Below are positions 5,663-6,688 of a stretch of DNA of 6,688 nt, one piece after another; position 1 is the stretch's first letter; each line of letters starts with the position of its first letter. The translations under genes and the position numbers were made by a program. The notes beneath the pieces were generated by a model. That model saw only the letters and a program-made list of their open reading frames with translations. It was not told where the DNA came from and ran no database searches. Source of the DNA: an uncultured Clostridia bacterium (GTDB taxonomy: Bacteria > Bacillota > Clostridia > Oscillospirales > Acutalibacteraceae); contig CAMVBD010000080.1 in assembly GCA_947165615.1 (NCBI GenBank), forward strand, positions 1 through 6,688, given 5' to 3'.

Positions 5663-6688
5663 TCAGAAGCCGATCTCGTCGTTGATGGCGCGCATGCGCT
5701 CAACGCTGATCTTTGTGACCTCCCGGTCGAAGGTCAGAAGGCCGTTGGTCTCGTCCTCGACGTCGGAGACCTCGGTGTAGACGAGGGCGGACAGGCCCTT
5801 TTCGGCGATGAGGGGTTTGATGCGCTTAAGATACAGATGGCGCACGGCCGCATACAGTTTTTTGGGGTCCTTGTATTTGCGGTAGCCGAAGAATTTTTCG
5901 GTATTGAAGACGTGGCCCGGCGTCTGCATGGAGTAGCCGCCGAATTCGGTCAGCGCCACGACGCGCTCGTCGGTGCGGTGGTGCTTCGGGAACACGAAGG
6001 GGGTAAAGTAGATGTGGAAGGAATTGAGGTCCCCCACGCCCTGATCGTGCCAGCCGGAGGCGTGGTCGATGAGGCGGGTCGGGTCCTTTTCGCGGAAGAA
6101 ATGGAAGGCCTTAACGGCGTCGAACTGTCCCCAGCCCTCGTTGAAGGGCACCCAAAGAGCAAGAGAGACGGTGTTATACAGCAGGTCGATCATCCGTTCG
6201 GCGTCGACGTAGTATTCCTCGCGCCCGGCCTTGTCCTCCCGGGAGAAAAGCTTGTAGTTTTTGGGGCCGTCCGGGATGTTGCCGGCGCGGGAGCAGGTGC
6301 CGAGGCCAAGCCCCGGCAAAATCGCCGCCGTCAGTTGGTTGACCTCGCCCCCGCCGTTGACCATGTCCTGCCAGACGAGCATGCCGAGGCGGTCGCAGTG
6401 GTAGTACCAGCGCAGCGGCTCGATCTTGATGTGCTTTCGAAGCATATTGAAGCCCATGTCCTTCATGGTCTGGATGTCGTAAACAAGCGCCTCGTCCGAG
6501 GGGGCGGTATACATGCCGTCGGACCAGTAACCCTGATCGAGCAGGCCGTTGTGGAAATAGGGCTTGTTGTTGAGCATCAGACGGGAGACGCCCTTGTCGT
6601 CCTTGCCGACCGAGAACTTGCGCATGCCGAAATAGGAGCGCACGCTATCCTCGCCCGCCGTGACGGTCAGATCATAGAGATACGGGTT
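5663..6688 (-). CDS. Glycoside hydrolase family 2 enzyme, C-terminal part (5' end outside window)
   Basis: The frame is open to the window edge, giving 341 visible residues. The visible part opens with NPYLYDLTVTAGEDSV then RSYFGMRKFSV, the end of the GH2 immunoglobulin-like domain. The TIM barrel follows: YFHNGLLDQGYWSDGMYTAP, GFNMLRKHIKIEPLRWYYHC, then LVWQDMVNGG. The predicted acid/base glutamate is in WVPFNEGWGQFD (visible residue 184, codon 6137-6139). The predicted nucleophile is in LTEFGGYS (visible residue 248). The C-terminal VYTEVSDVEDETNGLLTFDR fits a GH2 subgroup related to, but distinct from, classical LacZ. Substrate is unknown; beta-galactosides, beta-glucuronides or beta-mannosides are typical of the family. 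The GTG at 6643 is not the start because conserved sequence continues upstream. Any signal peptide and the sugar-binding domain are outside the window, so the cell location is unknown. Confidence 0.92.
   Translation of the reverse strand, partial: NPYLYDLTVTAGEDSVRSYFGMRKFSVGKDDKGVSRLMLNNKPYFHNGLLDQGYWSDGMYTAPSDEALVYDIQTMKDMGFNMLRKHIKIEPLRWYYHCDRLGMLVWQDMVNGGGEVNQLTAAILPGLGLGTCSRAGNIPDGPKNYKLFSREDKAGREEYYVDAERMIDLLYNTVSLALWVPFNEGWGQFDAVKAFHFFREKDPTRLIDHASGWHDQGVGDLNSFHIYFTPFVFPKHHRTDERVVALTEFGGYSMQTPGHVFNTEKFFGYRKYKDPKKLYAAVRHLYLKRIKPLIAEKGLSALVYTEVSDVEDETNGLLTFDREVTKISVERMRAINDEIGF

Noticed and set aside
5143..5685. Plus-strand 180-codon frame opposite the dockerin-protein gene
   Set aside because: Antisense to a protein with a clear signal peptide and calcium repeats; the translation has no recognisable domain.

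Overview
The window (about 57-60% GC by eye, with strong G/C bias at third codon positions and clear Shine-Dalgarno sequences) looks like the chromosome of an anaerobic Bacillota, most likely a gut or rumen Clostridia of the Oscillospirales type. The grounds are an F-type ATP synthase operon, a GPH-family sugar symporter, a secreted protein with dockerin-type calcium repeats, and a glycoside hydrolase family 2 enzyme of a kind common in such bacteria. The lineage is inferred from gene content, not from a marker gene.

Region 1 (1-2798, minus strand) is the promoter-proximal half of an F1Fo-ATP synthase operon. In transcription order it holds a 92-aa membrane protein at the AtpI/AtpR position, atpB (a), atpE (c), atpF (b), atpH (delta) and atpA (alpha, cut by the window edge after the Walker A motif). 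Genes overlap by 4 nt or lie 1-52 nt apart. Three oddities stand out. The delta subunit is only 78 aa and corresponds to the C-terminal OSCP domain alone. The a subunit has an extra N-terminal hydrophobic hairpin. Two stem-loops sit at the atpE/atpF junction.

Region 2 (2799-3007) is a 209-nt AT-richer divergent promoter region. A good sigma70-type promoter reads left into the atp operon and another reads right into the symporter gene. A CcpA/LacI-family operator-like sequence (2858-2872) covers the -35 box of the atp promoter.

Region 3 (3008-4533, plus strand) is one GPH/MelB-type cation:glycoside symporter gene closed by a strong intrinsic terminator.

Region 4 (4537-6688, minus strand) is convergent to the symporter. 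It holds the C-terminal part of a GH2 glycosidase with both catalytic glutamates and, 25 nt downstream, a secreted protein with an N-terminal dockerin-like calcium module followed by two related beta-rich domains. Regions 3 and 4 together look like a small glycoside uptake and cleavage locus beside the energy-conservation operon. That functional link is an inference from proximity. No RNA genes, mobile elements or CRISPR arrays were seen.
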